Notes under the pieces: generated by a model
Told to the model about the DNA's origin: nothing
The model's input: the letters and a program-made list of their open reading frames with translations, nothing else
Database searches by the model: none
Position numbers and translations under genes: made by a program
Assembly (NCBI GenBank): GCA_025642065.1
Contig: JAODUP010000721.1
Location: 394,501-458,500 of the forward strand
Reading direction: 5' to 3'
DNA length: 64,000 nt
Source of the DNA: Paralvinella palmiformis
Lineage: Eukaryota > Annelida > Polychaeta > Terebellida > Alvinellidae
Shown: in pieces, positions 37,701-50,100 of the stretch
How positions within the stretch are numbered: position 1 is the first letter of the stretch
Layout: each line of letters starts with the position of its first letter

Positions 37701-39722
37701 ATTTCCATTTCTTACCATTAAGTGCTGATTATAACATAGTGGTATGTAATTTAGGATTACTGATGTTGTGGAACTGATGAAAGAGTTGAAGCAGATAAAA
37801 TGTCAGACAATACACAATGTAGCTGAAGATTTTTACTATGCATGTTGTCTAGATATCATAATAGAAACAGGTAATCAACATTTGTTAACGCATATAGGTT
37901 ACAGTAGTTCTATAAAGTCAGCAATAATTATGGCTTTTTTTCTTCAAATCATGGTTGCTGAATTATAAACCTGAAAATGCATTTTATATAGTAAACTATA
38001 AATGGGGTTTTATTCAAATGTGTGTAATCATTAGCGGAGTTCTAATTTTGTATTATTGTACTGAAGTTGTACAAATGGAACAAAGTAGATTAACAAATAT
38101 TCCTTGTTTCACTAATTGAGATACCAATAACATATCCCAGTGCAACGTAAATGCTAAAGAACTGCATTTTCTTCTTTATAAGAATCAGATATTACATAAT
38201 GTATATCTGTGTTATTATTTTACAGGCTTTCAGATAGAACCATACTCACACTGTATAGATTATAAACCAAATATCTCTATTATGGAAAACGTATATGGCT
38301 CGCCCAAAGCACAACACTATATTGGTGCAAATGTTGCTCTATGGTATGTGTCTGCTTTAAATAACTGTTTTTCGTTCAGGTGACAAATATTACAGTAGCA
38401 AGTTAAGATACAGTGAAGGTTGTACTGCGACCCTCGCAGTAACCTGTCCAAGCGACATAATGGTATTTTGCCGCTGAAACTGGTACCCAATTCTTGTTGT
38501 TGGTTAATGTGATGTAATTGTGTGTTTTATAGCTTTATACGTAAAGGTCAGTGGAATAGAGCACAAGAATTAGTTTACCTCTTAAATGATGCAGTATGGC
38601 ACCCTAATGACGGCTTTCTAATGATGCAGCAGTTTGTTACTGCTCTGGAGTTTAGGCTGATTCATCTGTCAAAGACACTCTCTGCCAACCAGAGAAACAG
38701 CAGTATTGTTAAAGACTCTGAAAAACGTATTAACAAGGTAGTTATACATTTATGTCTTCATCATTAAAGTTATAATATACTGCATAGTTCCACTGGGTCA
38801 AGATACGGAAAAGCTGATTAGTACAGGTGTAGAAATATGGACACATCTTGAACCCAGACCTTTTGAGGACATGCCTAACTCTCTTTAAAAAAGAAACAGT
38901 AAACATGGCCAGAGAACATAGTGATCTCTGTGTTTGATCATTCTCACCTATCATTCTCATATATAAAAGTAGTTATAAATGAACTCTAGTCCATTTGAGA
39001 AAATTATTAACATGCATCTTTTCATAATTGTGCATTTCGAATTTATTGGCAACTGTGCAGAGGAAATTCTGTTAGTGTTAACTGTCAAATCAGAATATCA
39101 AATAAATTACAAATTCTATGATAAGTTCTTTTATATCTCCTTTGATCTCACATCAGTTCATAATGCTATATTTTCAATTAATTTTGTTTCAGATCAGTCT
39201 ATTTTATGTCACATTATTAGCTATGTTTCTTTAATTCACAACAAATTTAGCATGATCCATTAGAATACTGAAACAGGTTTTAGTGTCACATACACACACA
39301 CACATATATACCATCATCACTTTATATATATATATATATATATATAATCATTCAGTAATATATTTTCTGGATCATATTAGGACTTTGCATGGCTGAAACA
39401 AGCATGTAAATTTATGGAAGTTTTTAGACCAAGATACTACCATCTGTTAGCATATAACAGGGCCATCTTTGGTCAGTACAATAAAGCAAAAAGAAACCTT
39501 CGCAAAGCAGTGAAGTTGGCTAATGAGATGATGTACACCCTTGAAGTTGAATGGGCTGAACACAGTTATGAAGTGTGGAATAGCTTCAACACAATTGAAA
39601 TGCAGGCCAGCTTTTGGCAAGTAGACAAAGAGGAACATAACAAAAACTGGAATAAAGAAGATATACTGAAGGAATCCAGAATTATGTATTCCCTACCTTT
39701 ACCACATTGGTTAAAAACATAG
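18210..39722 (+). CDS. ADCY10: Soluble (bicarbonate-responsive) adenylyl cyclase, type 10
   Basis: It makes cAMP from ATP in cytosol, nucleus or cilia in response to HCO3-, Ca2+ and ATP, and is prominent in sperm motility. The 32 exons are 18210-18408, 18581-18718, 20121-20267, 20591-20796, 20899-21016, 23610-23657, 23771-23853, 24064-24220, 24401-24432, 24539-24657, 24920-24996, 25129-25312, 25809-26024, 26147-26342, 26677-26754, 26966-27240, 28853-29021, 29288-29393, 32827-33277, 33401-33466, 33678-33879, 34223-34445, 34628-34786, 35132-35307, 35439-35589, 35724-35815, 36589-36707, 37070-37166, 37755-37870, 38226-38343, 38533-38737 and 39381-39722. All are GT/AG with matching phases. The sum is 5065 nt: 1688 codons with stop plus one surplus base (near 32940, a frameshift). 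Human has 1610 residues. An in-frame TAG precedes the ATG. C1 has LFLDISGFTALCEKY and VIKFAGDAILTLWKL with both metal aspartates. C2 has NKIFAFDKG and VIGSKVNMAARLMMYYP with the expected Lys, Asp, Asn and Arg. NTPase part: P-loop GESGVGKS and Walker B-like AIDDVHFMDSSSW. The rest resembles the sAC helical C-terminus (FQQTAYQMF, RPRYYHLLAY). The human bicarbonate-site Arg176 is Asn here (codon 20680-20682). Confidence 0.95.
19377..19433 (-). repeat. SINE family A, tail-only insertion
   Basis: Only the last ~55 bp of the family-A SINE is present (TTGTTCGGGGAGAATCCCCA and the following CAGGCTGTCGCTTA). It is flanked by a direct repeat GTACAGAACC (19367-19376 and 19434-19443). This is what an extreme 5'-truncated retrotransposition leaves. 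Confidence 0.75.
19841..19887. repeat. Intronic inverted repeat
   Basis: Arms 19841-19857 (TTACCTTTAATGTGAAG) and 19871-19887 are complementary at 16 of 17 positions with a 13-nt AT-rich loop. Confidence 0.75.
20414..20457. repeat. (GT)n-(TA)n compound microsatellite
   Basis: A GT run followed by a TA run in ADCY10 intron 3. Confidence 0.9.
21017..23609. other. ADCY10 intron 5, no gene
   Basis: 2.6 kb of AT-rich intron with a (TA)n run at about 23250-23301. Exons 5 and 6 join in phase, so no exon is expected to be missing here. The short frames in it are not supported. Confidence 0.6.
23250..23301. repeat. (TA)n microsatellite
   Basis: Uninterrupted TA run in ADCY10 intron 5. Confidence 0.97.
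23879..23951. repeat. (TA)n microsatellite
   Basis: Long TA run in ADCY10 intron 7, starting only 26 bp after exon 7. Confidence 0.97.
24281..24335. repeat. (TA)n microsatellite
   Basis: TA run in the 180-bp ADCY10 intron 8; it fills almost a third of the intron. Confidence 0.97.
25595..25622. repeat. Alternating purine-pyrimidine tract (GT/GC)
   Basis: TGTGCGCGCGCGCGTGTGTG-type sequence in ADCY10 intron 12. Such tracts can adopt Z-DNA. Confidence 0.85.
27241..28530. other. ADCY10 intron 16, no gene
   Basis: AT-rich DNA with a small TAATAATAG array near 27670. The coding phase passes directly from exon 16 to exon 17. Confidence 0.6.
28531..28779. repeat. Facing (TG)n and (CA)n tracts
   Basis: A TG run (28531-28577) and a CA run (28692-28779) lie 115 bp apart in inverted relation. 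The transcript could pair UG with CA over more than 40 bases. The CA run ends 74 bp before ADCY10 exon 17. The long poly-HT frame across it is a microsatellite artefact, although its last part coincides with exon 17. Confidence 0.9.
29122..29170 (+). repeat. 3' scrap of SINE family B
   Basis: TGTAAAACATCAATCATCAT and the preceding ATGTGTGCAAATGTGG piece match the 3' end of the SINE at 58060-58248. It lies in ADCY10 intron 17. Confidence 0.55.
29394..31680. other. ADCY10 intron 18, left part, nothing recognised
   Basis: 2.3 kb of AT-rich DNA (part of the largest ADCY10 intron) without open frames or clear repeats. Confidence 0.6.
31680..32372 (+). mobile_element. 5'-truncated LINE, C-terminal reverse transcriptase part
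   Basis: An unbroken frame up to 32231 gives the C-terminal end of a non-LTR reverse transcriptase: YYHLKNIHCL, SRIDYCKSLLYG, IQNSAARIVT, LHWLPVRQHIHFKILLITYK, TLWNRLPANIRNA, FKSLLKTHIF. After the stop comes a short 3' UTR and an (ATT)n tail at about 32354-32372. It is in sense orientation inside ADCY10 intron 18. The intact frame suggests a fairly recent insertion. The family looks CR1/Jockey-like. Confidence 0.88.
34490..34545. repeat. (CT)n/(GT)n microsatellite
   Basis: CTCTCTCTCTC at about 34479-34490 followed by broken GTGTGTG runs, directly after ADCY10 exon 22. Confidence 0.8.
35816..36588. other. ADCY10 intron 26, nothing recognised
   Basis: AT-rich intron without repeats that I can classify. 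Confidence 0.5.
37465..37545. repeat. Possible retroelement 3' end
   Basis: A TTGTTAAACAACATTCATCC-type end occurs in ADCY10 intron 28, as often seen at SINE tails in invertebrates. Only one copy is present here, so this is a weak call. Confidence 0.2.
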
Positions 39723-39758
39723 TTGAAAACTAATGTTGTTTGTCAATCTTCATGAAGC

Positions 39759-39764
39759 AATAAA
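39759..39764 (+). terminator. Candidate ADCY10 polyadenylation signal
   Basis: AATAAA lies 37 bp after the ADCY10 stop codon. Confidence 0.55.
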
Positions 39765-40011
39765 GATGTTTGCCATTTGATAATTGTATTAAATGAGCTT
39801 GTGTTGGTATCAATATGTAATGTTTTATTTGCTGTTATATTAATTACAGAGTTTGTGTTATGAATGACTTGATGTTAGGTTAAATCAGTATATTTCCACA
39901 ACTTATGATCCAATGTCATCATGTTGTCGTTTCCTGTTCTAGACAATGGAATTGATAGGTTTAAGTATTGTTTAGCAAACATTCACAACAAATTTGTCTT
40001 AGTAAAATATG

Positions 40012-40017
40012 TTTATT
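40012..40017 (-). terminator. Possible GALNT7 polyadenylation signal
   Basis: TTTATT on the plus strand (AATAAA in transcript sense) lies about 1.16 kb beyond the GALNT7 stop. If it is used, the 3' UTR ends about 290 bp from the ADCY10 stop codon. The choice among AT-rich sites is uncertain. Confidence 0.25.
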
Positions 40018-41172
40018 CATCTCCCATACCACGCAAGTTTGATTATTAATGACATAACATTTACCTTTCAGTAAGAATTGTACGAATATATAACCCAAAC
40101 TAAGTCAAAACATGAAACATTCTACCATATAATCTGAATGTTTCCGTTTTATATTGTGGTTTTATGCTCTCCATTTGATTTTTGTTTAAGACATTACCAG
40201 CAAATGACTTTATGACATGTTTTACTTTTAAAGTAAATTACTAATTCCAGAGATAAATATGTTTATGTGATTATTTTTGTTACACTTGAATGCACCTTTG
40301 ACAACAACATTCTCACATAAATCAAACATTATCATAACCCTTCAGTGACCTAACTATACACAACAGATAAGTTATACTGCACAATTTACATATTTAATCT
40401 TTTATACACTCACCCTTAACTAAATACTGTACATACCCTCAGCAGTTTGTCACACTGATATCACATTTTTTCTATATAGTAAATTATAATCAGATGACAC
40501 TTTACATGGATAACATTTCTACAAAGTTAGATTTTATAAACAATCATATGCATATATACAAATATTATTAATATTGGCTTATTTAAAAGTATTTATACCA
40601 GTAGCTAATATATTTTAATTAATAGCTTAGTGTGAACATCTAACATTTACTTGAAGGAATAATTACAGATAATATTCAATTTATCTGTTTTCAGGTTTGT
40701 TGCAATAACCGACTAGCAGCACCATTGAAATCACCTGCTATAAAGAAATAAAACTTTCTAGATCATTACTAATAATGTGCACATAATATTGTTAGGTTTA
40801 CACATTTTCTTTATGGCGACTGTATCTGATCATAAGACAATGTAATAAGGGTGTATATTAACTGCTGGCCTATGAAGCGATATTTGTTTATCACAGCACT
40901 TGTCCATAAAGAAAACTAACAGCTCAAGACACATTAAACATTTACAATGTTTCATCAAAGGTGATCAGATGGCTAACATGAGAATACAACACATAATTTA
41001 ATATGAATAAACTCTTAGGCAATACAAACAAGTTTTGTTTTTATATATAATGAGCAAAATGTGACATTAATTATTTGATGACGTGCTAAAACTTGTAACG
41101 ATTTCCAGTGCTAATATGTTTTCATAAAATTACATAAAACTGTACAGCTTTCCTACTAGACATTAACTGCAT

Positions 41173-44100
41173 CTACCCTCGCTCCCATGTTCTGATTTCA
41201 TTGATTTCCCATTTTTGACTTTCTTTTGATGCAACACATGGTCTCATCAGCAGCTTTCCCTGTCCAGTTGCCTCGGCACATGTTCCTGACTTCGTATGAT
41301 GTAGCAGACCATTCTGGAATATGTTATATTAAACATTTACAGCAAGAACTGCAATTAATAGTAGTATTCTAAATTCAGTTTGAACTAAATCAAAAATGTT
41401 TTCATTATTGAAAGTGTAACATTTATGAGAGCAGCTAAAAGAAAGCTGCGCGCCATTTATACTACCTGGAAATCCAATGTTCTAACTAGACAAGGAATGA
41501 TAGACCAGAGTAGATGTATGATAATTACTGCTCGTCTTGGTTCAGAAGTACTTTAAATATATCTAAACAGTTGATATCTGAAGGCATTGTTTAATTTTAC
41601 ATACATCTGCAAGTTCCCATGGTCCTGATGGATCTACAGGACAGAATACAATTGTTACTCCCTCGCCTGACTTCTCAATACAACGTTCTCCGACTGCCAT
41701 CTGACCCGCAACATTCAGCCGAAACATCTGGAAAGAAAATTATTTCTGTTCACTGCCAATTCATGTACATGCTATGTCTATTCAATAATGCATGAAACCA
41801 TTGAAATATACAAATTATCTGTGAACACGAGGGAGGGCTCTAATTTAACATAAAATATTACTAATTTAACATAAAATATAGTCTTACTTGTTTTTGTTAC
41901 TGTTCAAATAATAAAACAAAAGATAAACTACTTTATAAATAAGAAACACTTGAAACAATATTCCTAATGAAATCTTCAAACTTGAAAGAACTAATGAAGT
42001 ACTGTTTAATACGTATTTTGTGCACCATATGATACCAAGTGAATGGAATAGGATAATCATCAAACCAATTCCAAAAACAGGCAGACCCGCAAATTCCAAA
42101 GAATCCAAAAAAATATACTTAATATCGACAGTGGCCAAATTATACACCGGAATATTGAATAATAGATTAATGAGTTTTCTGGAAGGTAACAATAAGCTAA
42201 ATGATGAACAGTCAGCATACAGGAAGGGCAGGAGTTGTATGGATAATTTGTTTGTGCTTACGTTGTTAATCATTGAAGGAAAATGTCAAAAACGGGATAC
42301 ATTTGTATGCTTTGTTGACTTCTCGGCTGCATTTGACAGTAGTAGATACTTGTTGTTATTAATCAAAGCAGGAAAATATGGAGTAAATGTTAATTTTCTT
42401 AAGGGTATGGTACCGTTAATATAAATGGATATCTCTCTAACTGGTTCACAATGGGATGTTCCATTAGACAGGGTGATGTTTTAGCACCCACAGTATTCTG
42501 TTTATTCATTGACGATCTCATTAATGAAATCAAATCCTTAAACTGTGGGATTGATATGGAAGGAGTTGATATTTCAGTACTAGTTTTCGCAGATGATATT
42601 GCTTTGGTTGCATCTGACATGGAAAAGCTCCAAGAAATGACCAATAAGTTGGAGCATTGGTGTTCACGTTGGAAAACGACTGTAAACACCAGTAAAACCA
42701 AACTGATGCATTTTAGAACGTGATCAACACCAAAAACATTGGCCACGTTGGTATACCAGGACTGCGATCTACTGTTCGTTGATAGCTATAGATATATGGA
42801 TTTGAATTTGAACGAATACCTGGACTTCTCCCACACAGCAAGCATACTAGCTGCTGCTGGCATTAGGGCTCTAGGTGTTCTCACTTATAAGTACTACAAG
42901 ATGAAAGGTATGCACTTTGAAACATACAAAAAGCTATTCGATACATGTGTACTGCCAGTGCTAAACTATGGCAGTGAAATATGAGGTCATAAACATTATC
43001 AGAAGCTGGAGACAGTATTACACAGGTACATAAAACAATTTCTTGGAACTACAAAGACCACACCCACATCGATGATATTGGGTGATTTTGGTGAATACCC
43101 CATGAGGATCCAGAGACAATTGAAAATCATCAAATATTGGCTACAAGTCATTTCTCTTCCCGATAGCAGACTCATACGAGGTGTATATATTGTAATCAAA
43201 CAAAACAACATAAGCTGGTGTCACGATGTTCGTGAGAAACTAACACAATGCGATATGGAAGATGGGTATCTTGCTGATGGTCATCCATCCACGGACACAT
43301 ACTTTATGGAACTAATTAAAGCCAGACTACAGTCCAAATACTGTGAGATATGGGCTGGTGATGTGAACACTATGTCTTGGAGTGGAGCACTATCAAAGCA
43401 TTCTACCTGATGACTACACTACAACAACGATACATTGCGATGCGTGGTGGAGGCGTTCTCCCAATTGAAATAGAGAAAGGCAGATGGCGTAACAAACCAA
43501 GGGAGCAGCAGATAAGTAAACAATGTGACAGTGGGGAGGTCGAAGACATTTATCATTTTAAATTACATTGTATATGCCATAGACATTTAAGAGCAACATA
43601 TTTACCGGCAAATGAATCTCTAGAGAACATTTTAATGGACAGAATCTATTTGAAAATTTATCAATTTATATAACTACGGCATTTCTTTCTCGTAAATGAT
43701 GTGCATGTTTCTTTTTTGTTTCTATGTTCACAATTATTTATTATAACTCACGTAGTATTATGTAATGTGATGGGTGCCTCATAGGCCAATGTTGGCCAGG
43801 CATTTTCATTAATGCGTGGCACATTCATCAATATATATATATATATACATACATACATATAAAATATAGTGACTACCGTATATACTCGCATATAAGTCAC
43901 ATTTTTTATATTCCAAGATCAATGCCAAAATCGAGTGTGTCATATATGTGGGTCAGACTAAAAGGGAAGGTAATATTTGTCATAATTATGGGGGAAATAC
44001 AATAATATTGTTTTTCAACCTTAATAATAAATATATGAACAATAAACAAATTTATTAGGTGTGTTTTTTCTGTTGTCTTTCGAAGCCAAACTTAATCGTG

Positions 44101-47100
44101 ATAACCGCTATGATTATTTAATCCGATGCTCTAATTAGTGACATGATCAAAGACTTGTCATTACTATAAAGATATGTGAGTATGTAATTGAATGGAACAG
44201 TAAATAGGACCACACAAAGAATGACTATAGAAGCCACATCAAAAGAAAAGTATTACAGCAAACACTGTGTTAATTACTTCCAAAGCTGGCACATGGGAAC
44301 TACTAATAAACTACTTCAAACAACATTATGGAAATGAACGCACAGCAGCAGACAACCTGAAGTGGTCGTTGTTACCTATCGTCACACAGTGCATGAAAAC
44401 AGCTTGGGATTAAATTGATCGCGAGTTCGACTTATACGTGGGTATATTGGTAAATATAAATGGAAGGAATTCGAGAGAACATGAAGTATGATAGGATTAA
44501 GGGGGAGGTTATGGACTCTAATATCTTAGCTAAAACTTCATAACTCGAGATAAAATTAGTTATTGTAGTTTAGATATTGCACACAGATGAGTTGTATATT
44601 AAGATTACATCATATCCTAGGAGGAAATATATAATTTCAACTAATCCATGAATATTAGTGCTTCAGTTTCCAACAGCTACATTTTAATATACTACTACTA
44701 TTTTATATTCTCTGTTCTAAGTATTATTTTGCAGATACACATGTTAGAATTATTGTAACTGGATACATTCAGAATTTCTTTCCGGCAAAAATAAGTTATT
44801 TAGTTGCAGCTTTAATACTGTTCAGCTCCTGGTCATTACATATTGCACTTAGAGAACCCAACTAATTACATCATGAATCATCTTGTGAATAATAAGGCAA
44901 TCACTCTAAAATGTTATCAATAAAGAATTTATACTACCCAAGTTTGAATGTTAAGTTTATGTACCAAATGTTCTTTGAGCAGGTTGCACTTATATTATGT
45001 GGCTCTGTACTGAAAACTATTTAGGGATCACAAAGATAATACTGATTCTATGTGACCCTAAACGAGAAAGGACTATAAATTTATATTATTTTATGCATCA
45101 TTTAGGTCTTCAAACAGCTAATTGCTTGTTCTTAGATATTTAAACACTATAGTCTGGTATCAAATTTTAGAGAAAACTGAGCTCTTCCACATGACATAAT
45201 TAGAATCCATCTAACACTTATCCCACATGTTTATATGATGCCACAAAAAAAGACAATTTTTTATAGATTTCTAGGGTTAAATTCTGAGAACAGGTTATAT
45301 GTATATGATTGCCTTCCATTTTATTATTACTCTAGAGTACAGTGATTGAAATTGTATAGTTTGAACATTGCTCACTATCATAGTTCTGAAGATATTGACT
45401 TGTTGGTTGAAAAAACAATTGAACTTAATAAAATCCACAGGTTTATACTTTAGCAACATTTATTACAGTTCTAGATAGAACTATGACCCAGCTCTCAGCC
45501 CTGAAAGTTTCATGTTTCTATGCCAATTAATTAAAAGTTATCAGGGTTCAAACAGGGCTAAAAATTAAGTGTGATTCCGTAAGTGGCATAATTGTAACCC
45601 CTTGGCACTTCAAACTGGTGTAACCCCAAAAATATTTTTTAAATGTTATTATTAACTCACACTATAATTATAATTTGAAATCAGTTGATCAGTAATATTT
45701 AATGATGTATTGCCACAAAAAAATTACAGAAAATTGTCTCATTTTAGTTGGTCAGTAGGAAGGACAACAGGCCAATTCTAGACCTAAACCCAGAGAAATA
45801 TAAAGGTAGTTTTGAAAAATTAGAACAAAAGACTAACTGAGAATAAAACCAAAACATTCACTAACAAGTTGTAGATTAAGTGAGCTGCTGGGTACCAAGC
45901 TTGAAAACTATCAAGTCATAAATTCATATATGTTTCAGTGAACATTGTGTTAATGTTATATAAGAAGTAAAAATTACGTACAGTGCTATAACCTAATCAC
46001 AGAAAAAAAAGTATTAAATGGATATACTGTCAATTTGGTTAAAGTCTGTCAACCTCCAAACATTATCAAACATTGCATGTTTAATAATTAATATCCTCGA
46101 GCAGTTGTGATCAGATTTGCAATAACCATTAACTGACACTATATCTGTTAGTGATTAACAGCTAAACCAGGTAATTTTTAATTAAAATGTTATAAAACAA
46201 ATCAATATACTGTCTCGCATGAAAATAATATAAATCAAACAAAAAAATTGTCAAGAAACAAGAGGTAAAAATCATAAAACCTCATTCAACTTTATGTAAT
46301 AAAAGTAAAAAGGTGACAGAAGAGTGACAGGGTTAGCTGTTATACTCACCCCCTACAGGCAGTGTTTTAAAAACGTCGCAAACATTTTATAATGTTAAAT
46401 TAGTTAAAAATATTATTGAAGTTTATTTATAAGATACCAAATATAACATCACAGTACAATTTAGATAAAATATTACTGTGTACACATCTTTTATCATATT
46501 TAAGAAATATTCAATTTAGTTAAATATAATAAACCCTCTCAAATCAATGTCAATGCTAAGCACTCGGTGTTTAGCCAAGATGGGTATATAAGGTGAGCAT
46601 TCACATAGATTCACTACTGACAGTTATCTCATGCTGAATACATACCAGAAACAACCAAACTATGCAACTTTTAAGACTACAGTATTGTGCAAGTTACAGC
46701 TGGTGATAAATCAGTACATATTGATACTTGCCAACTACAAAATGTCTGGGAGAAAACAGGACTGTGTCTGGTTATACTTTGATAAGACTAACATTGTGGG
46801 GAAAGTAGGATGTTGGGCAATGTGTCAATGAAATGCAGGGACTTGTCCCCAAAATTTAAAAAAAATCAGAAAAATCGATACAAATGAAAAAATCTTATCT
46901 AAAGGAACTGTTCACCTTCATTTCAAATTTTCAGGACTTATAGAGCTATGCTCACAAATACCATAAATGACGTCAAAATGTGAAAACAATCACCAACATA
47001 TTAAATAGTTCAGTTCAAAGTGCTGGTTAATCAACTATTGATGGCCTGAGCGTGTCACCATTTTGAAGCTAGACACAGACCGGATATTCATAAATGCTGA

Positions 47101-50100
47101 CGTCACTTGAAATAAGCAATTTGACCAGAAGTCTGTAGATCCCATTTAAAAACATGTAAACAAATGTTAGCCAAGAATAACTCCAGAACATAACGTAGTA
47201 ATCTCGCTAAATCATGACCGACATTCAGCCATATCAGTTTGAAGCAGAAGAAACGTTACAAGATTAATATGGTTCAAATTGTTTCAAAAAAGCAGAATCC
47301 TTGAAGAAAGGGCGAGGAGAACCAGGAACACTAACTGGTGTCTATATGAACTTTGTGTACTAATGGACTCCTGGGTCAGGTGACATCAGAGCACTTGACT
47401 TTTCTCCTTTCTGGCATCCGGTGATATCGGGTATAGTCTGTGATTATTGTTGTGATTTTTTTGTATACTGTTATAAGTATTACATATTTAAGAATATTAT
47501 CTGAGAGTGAACTGTCCCTTTAAATAAAAAATCAAATTTTTTAAGTTTTAAAAGAAATGATGATTTTTTTACAACCCTGTTTGAAAGACTGAAAATTAGC
47601 ATGAAGAATAGATCAGAATTAGAAAAATTAGAACATGGAAAAAATCACAGATGGACTGATATTAACAATTGTGGTGTTGTTAAAACTCTTTCAAGTTAGT
47701 GAAATGTGATATTTCATTTCTACACTCACTTGACTCGTGCCTCATCACTTATATTCAACTAATGCTTAAGGTTGATCCTATATAAAAAGCTAATGCCTAT
47801 GATTGATTCAACATGTTCAGCTATGTCTTGAACAATCAATATTTCAACCAGTGCTGATAAACAGCCTAGTCATAAATCGATATATATGACCGTTAACCTC
47901 TGTTCTTACCTGATTTCCACCAAGATGATGACATGGTGTTACATCAAGGTAACCTCCTCCCCCAGCTCTCTGTCCTTTTGTATCCCAGCACATTGTACCA
48001 TGTTTCTGTTTGATCTAAATGAATAAATAATTTATATCTGTTTTTTTAACTATCCAGCTGAATATTACAAGGCTATAAAACAGAGAGATAAATCACCTCG
48101 CATTAAAAATATATCTACAAAAATAAACATGCTCTTTCATTGTGATAATAGAAAAAAATTGTTATCATTTCATAAATTTGAGTTAATATACAAATACAAA
48201 AATGTTCCTATGGCAACACTGATTTATAAGGTAAAATAAGTGAAGTGCACCTCTCCCCATGCTCTATTGCGTGGTGGGTAAGGAAACTTCTCCAATACAT
48301 CATAGGCAATATTTTCAATGAACCATTTGAAGCTTTTACAGTTGTGTGTCTTTTTAAACTCCAGCTGTTTTGTTATGTTGCTGACGGGAAAGCCTCGGAC
48401 AGCTGGCTCACGTGTGTAAAAATATTCTTTATATTCATCGTCGAGCCACACTTCCACTACACGCATGTAGTTCTGCAATATATAAATTAATCAGAACACA
48501 TAACAAACATCTTAGATTCATGGTGAACAATTCACACGACACCATATATTCCAATAAATTTACTATTTAATGATTATTTACAACAGAGAATATATTACCG
48601 TATATACCAGGTACTTGGGTATAAGTCATACTTTTATACTCCAAAATCGGAGCCTAAATTAAGTGCGTCTTATACATGGGTCAGACTAAAAGGAAGGCAA
48701 CATTTGGCATAATTTAGGGGGAAATACAATAATATTGTTTTTCAACCTTAATAATTAATAAATGAACAATAAAAAAATTATTAGGTACGTTTTCTCTGTT
48801 GTCTCTGAAAGCCAAACTTAATCATGATAACCGCTATGATTATTTAATCCGATGCACTAATTAGGGATCCTGATCACAAAGACACGTTGTTACTATCAAG
48901 ATATGTGAGTGTGTTACTGAACAGACTGGTAAATGAAGCCAAGCAAAGAATGACCATAGAAATATTACAGCAAACACTGTGTTAATTACTTCCAAAGCTG
49001 GCACATGGGAACTACTAATAAACTACTTCAAATAGCATTATGGAAACCAACGACAGCAACAGGCAACCTGAATTGGTCATTGTTACCTATTGTCACACAG
49101 TGGGTGAAAATGGTCTGAGATTAAATCAATTTTGCCATCATTACCAAATTGTTCAAGAAGTGCTCTATCAAGAATGATTTAGATGGCATGAAAGATGATG
49201 TATTGTGGGCTGAACAGTACAACAAATCCAACACTTACTCCGACGAAGAAGGCGACAACATATATGATGACACACAAACAGATACAACAGATGTTCAGTG
49301 AAGAGAGTGATAATGATGAATTTTTGAGTTTTGAATCAATATTGCTGATTTTAGTGTGTCTTATATGCAGGTTTGACTCCAGGGGGTTTATTGGTTCTAA
49401 AACAGGTGCGTCTCTTATTCATGAGTGTGACTTATGTGTGAGTATATACGGTATGTACAGATGGTCTCAGTCTTAAGTTAGACTGGATGCAAGTCAGTCT
49501 CCATTTATTCTATAGGACTACACATCGTCTTATACCATCATAATTGTATTATATCTCAAACATTACATACTACAGAACAATTGGTTTGTTATTTACAAAA
49601 CATACAAAATACTTTGTGTATAAACAGAGAAGAACGGACAAAACATTTCTAAAAAGATAATAAAATTTTCAAAATTATTTACACCAATTTCCTAAATAAT
49701 ATAACTAAAATTGTATTTCATTAACAAAACAGTACTGTAGTGTTTGAATACTTACCATCAAGTTAAGAAAACGCTGTACAGTACTATATAGCTGCAAATT
49801 AGTTACTTCCCAATTACTGGTAAGCTATTTGATGGTATCGATTTTGAAGATATTGTATTTTAAATATTAATGGTCATAAAGTTGAAAAGTTGTGCTGCCA
49901 TCGTAAAGTCGAACAGTCATAAGTTGGGTAGGTTGTAAGTCGATGAATACCTGTACGTATACTTTTACTGTAACAGAAAACGTCCCCTCATTACATAATC
50001 TTACAAATGATATACATACAGCAAGAGTGATTGGTATTTTGGATTGTACATTTCCAAATCCATAAGGCATGCTGTTCCTGTAGACATGACCAACCCTTGA

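Noticed and set aside
41884..42273. 129-codon minus-strand ORF
   Set aside because: Antisense of the LINE reverse transcriptase; it does not fit the GALNT7 exon phases.
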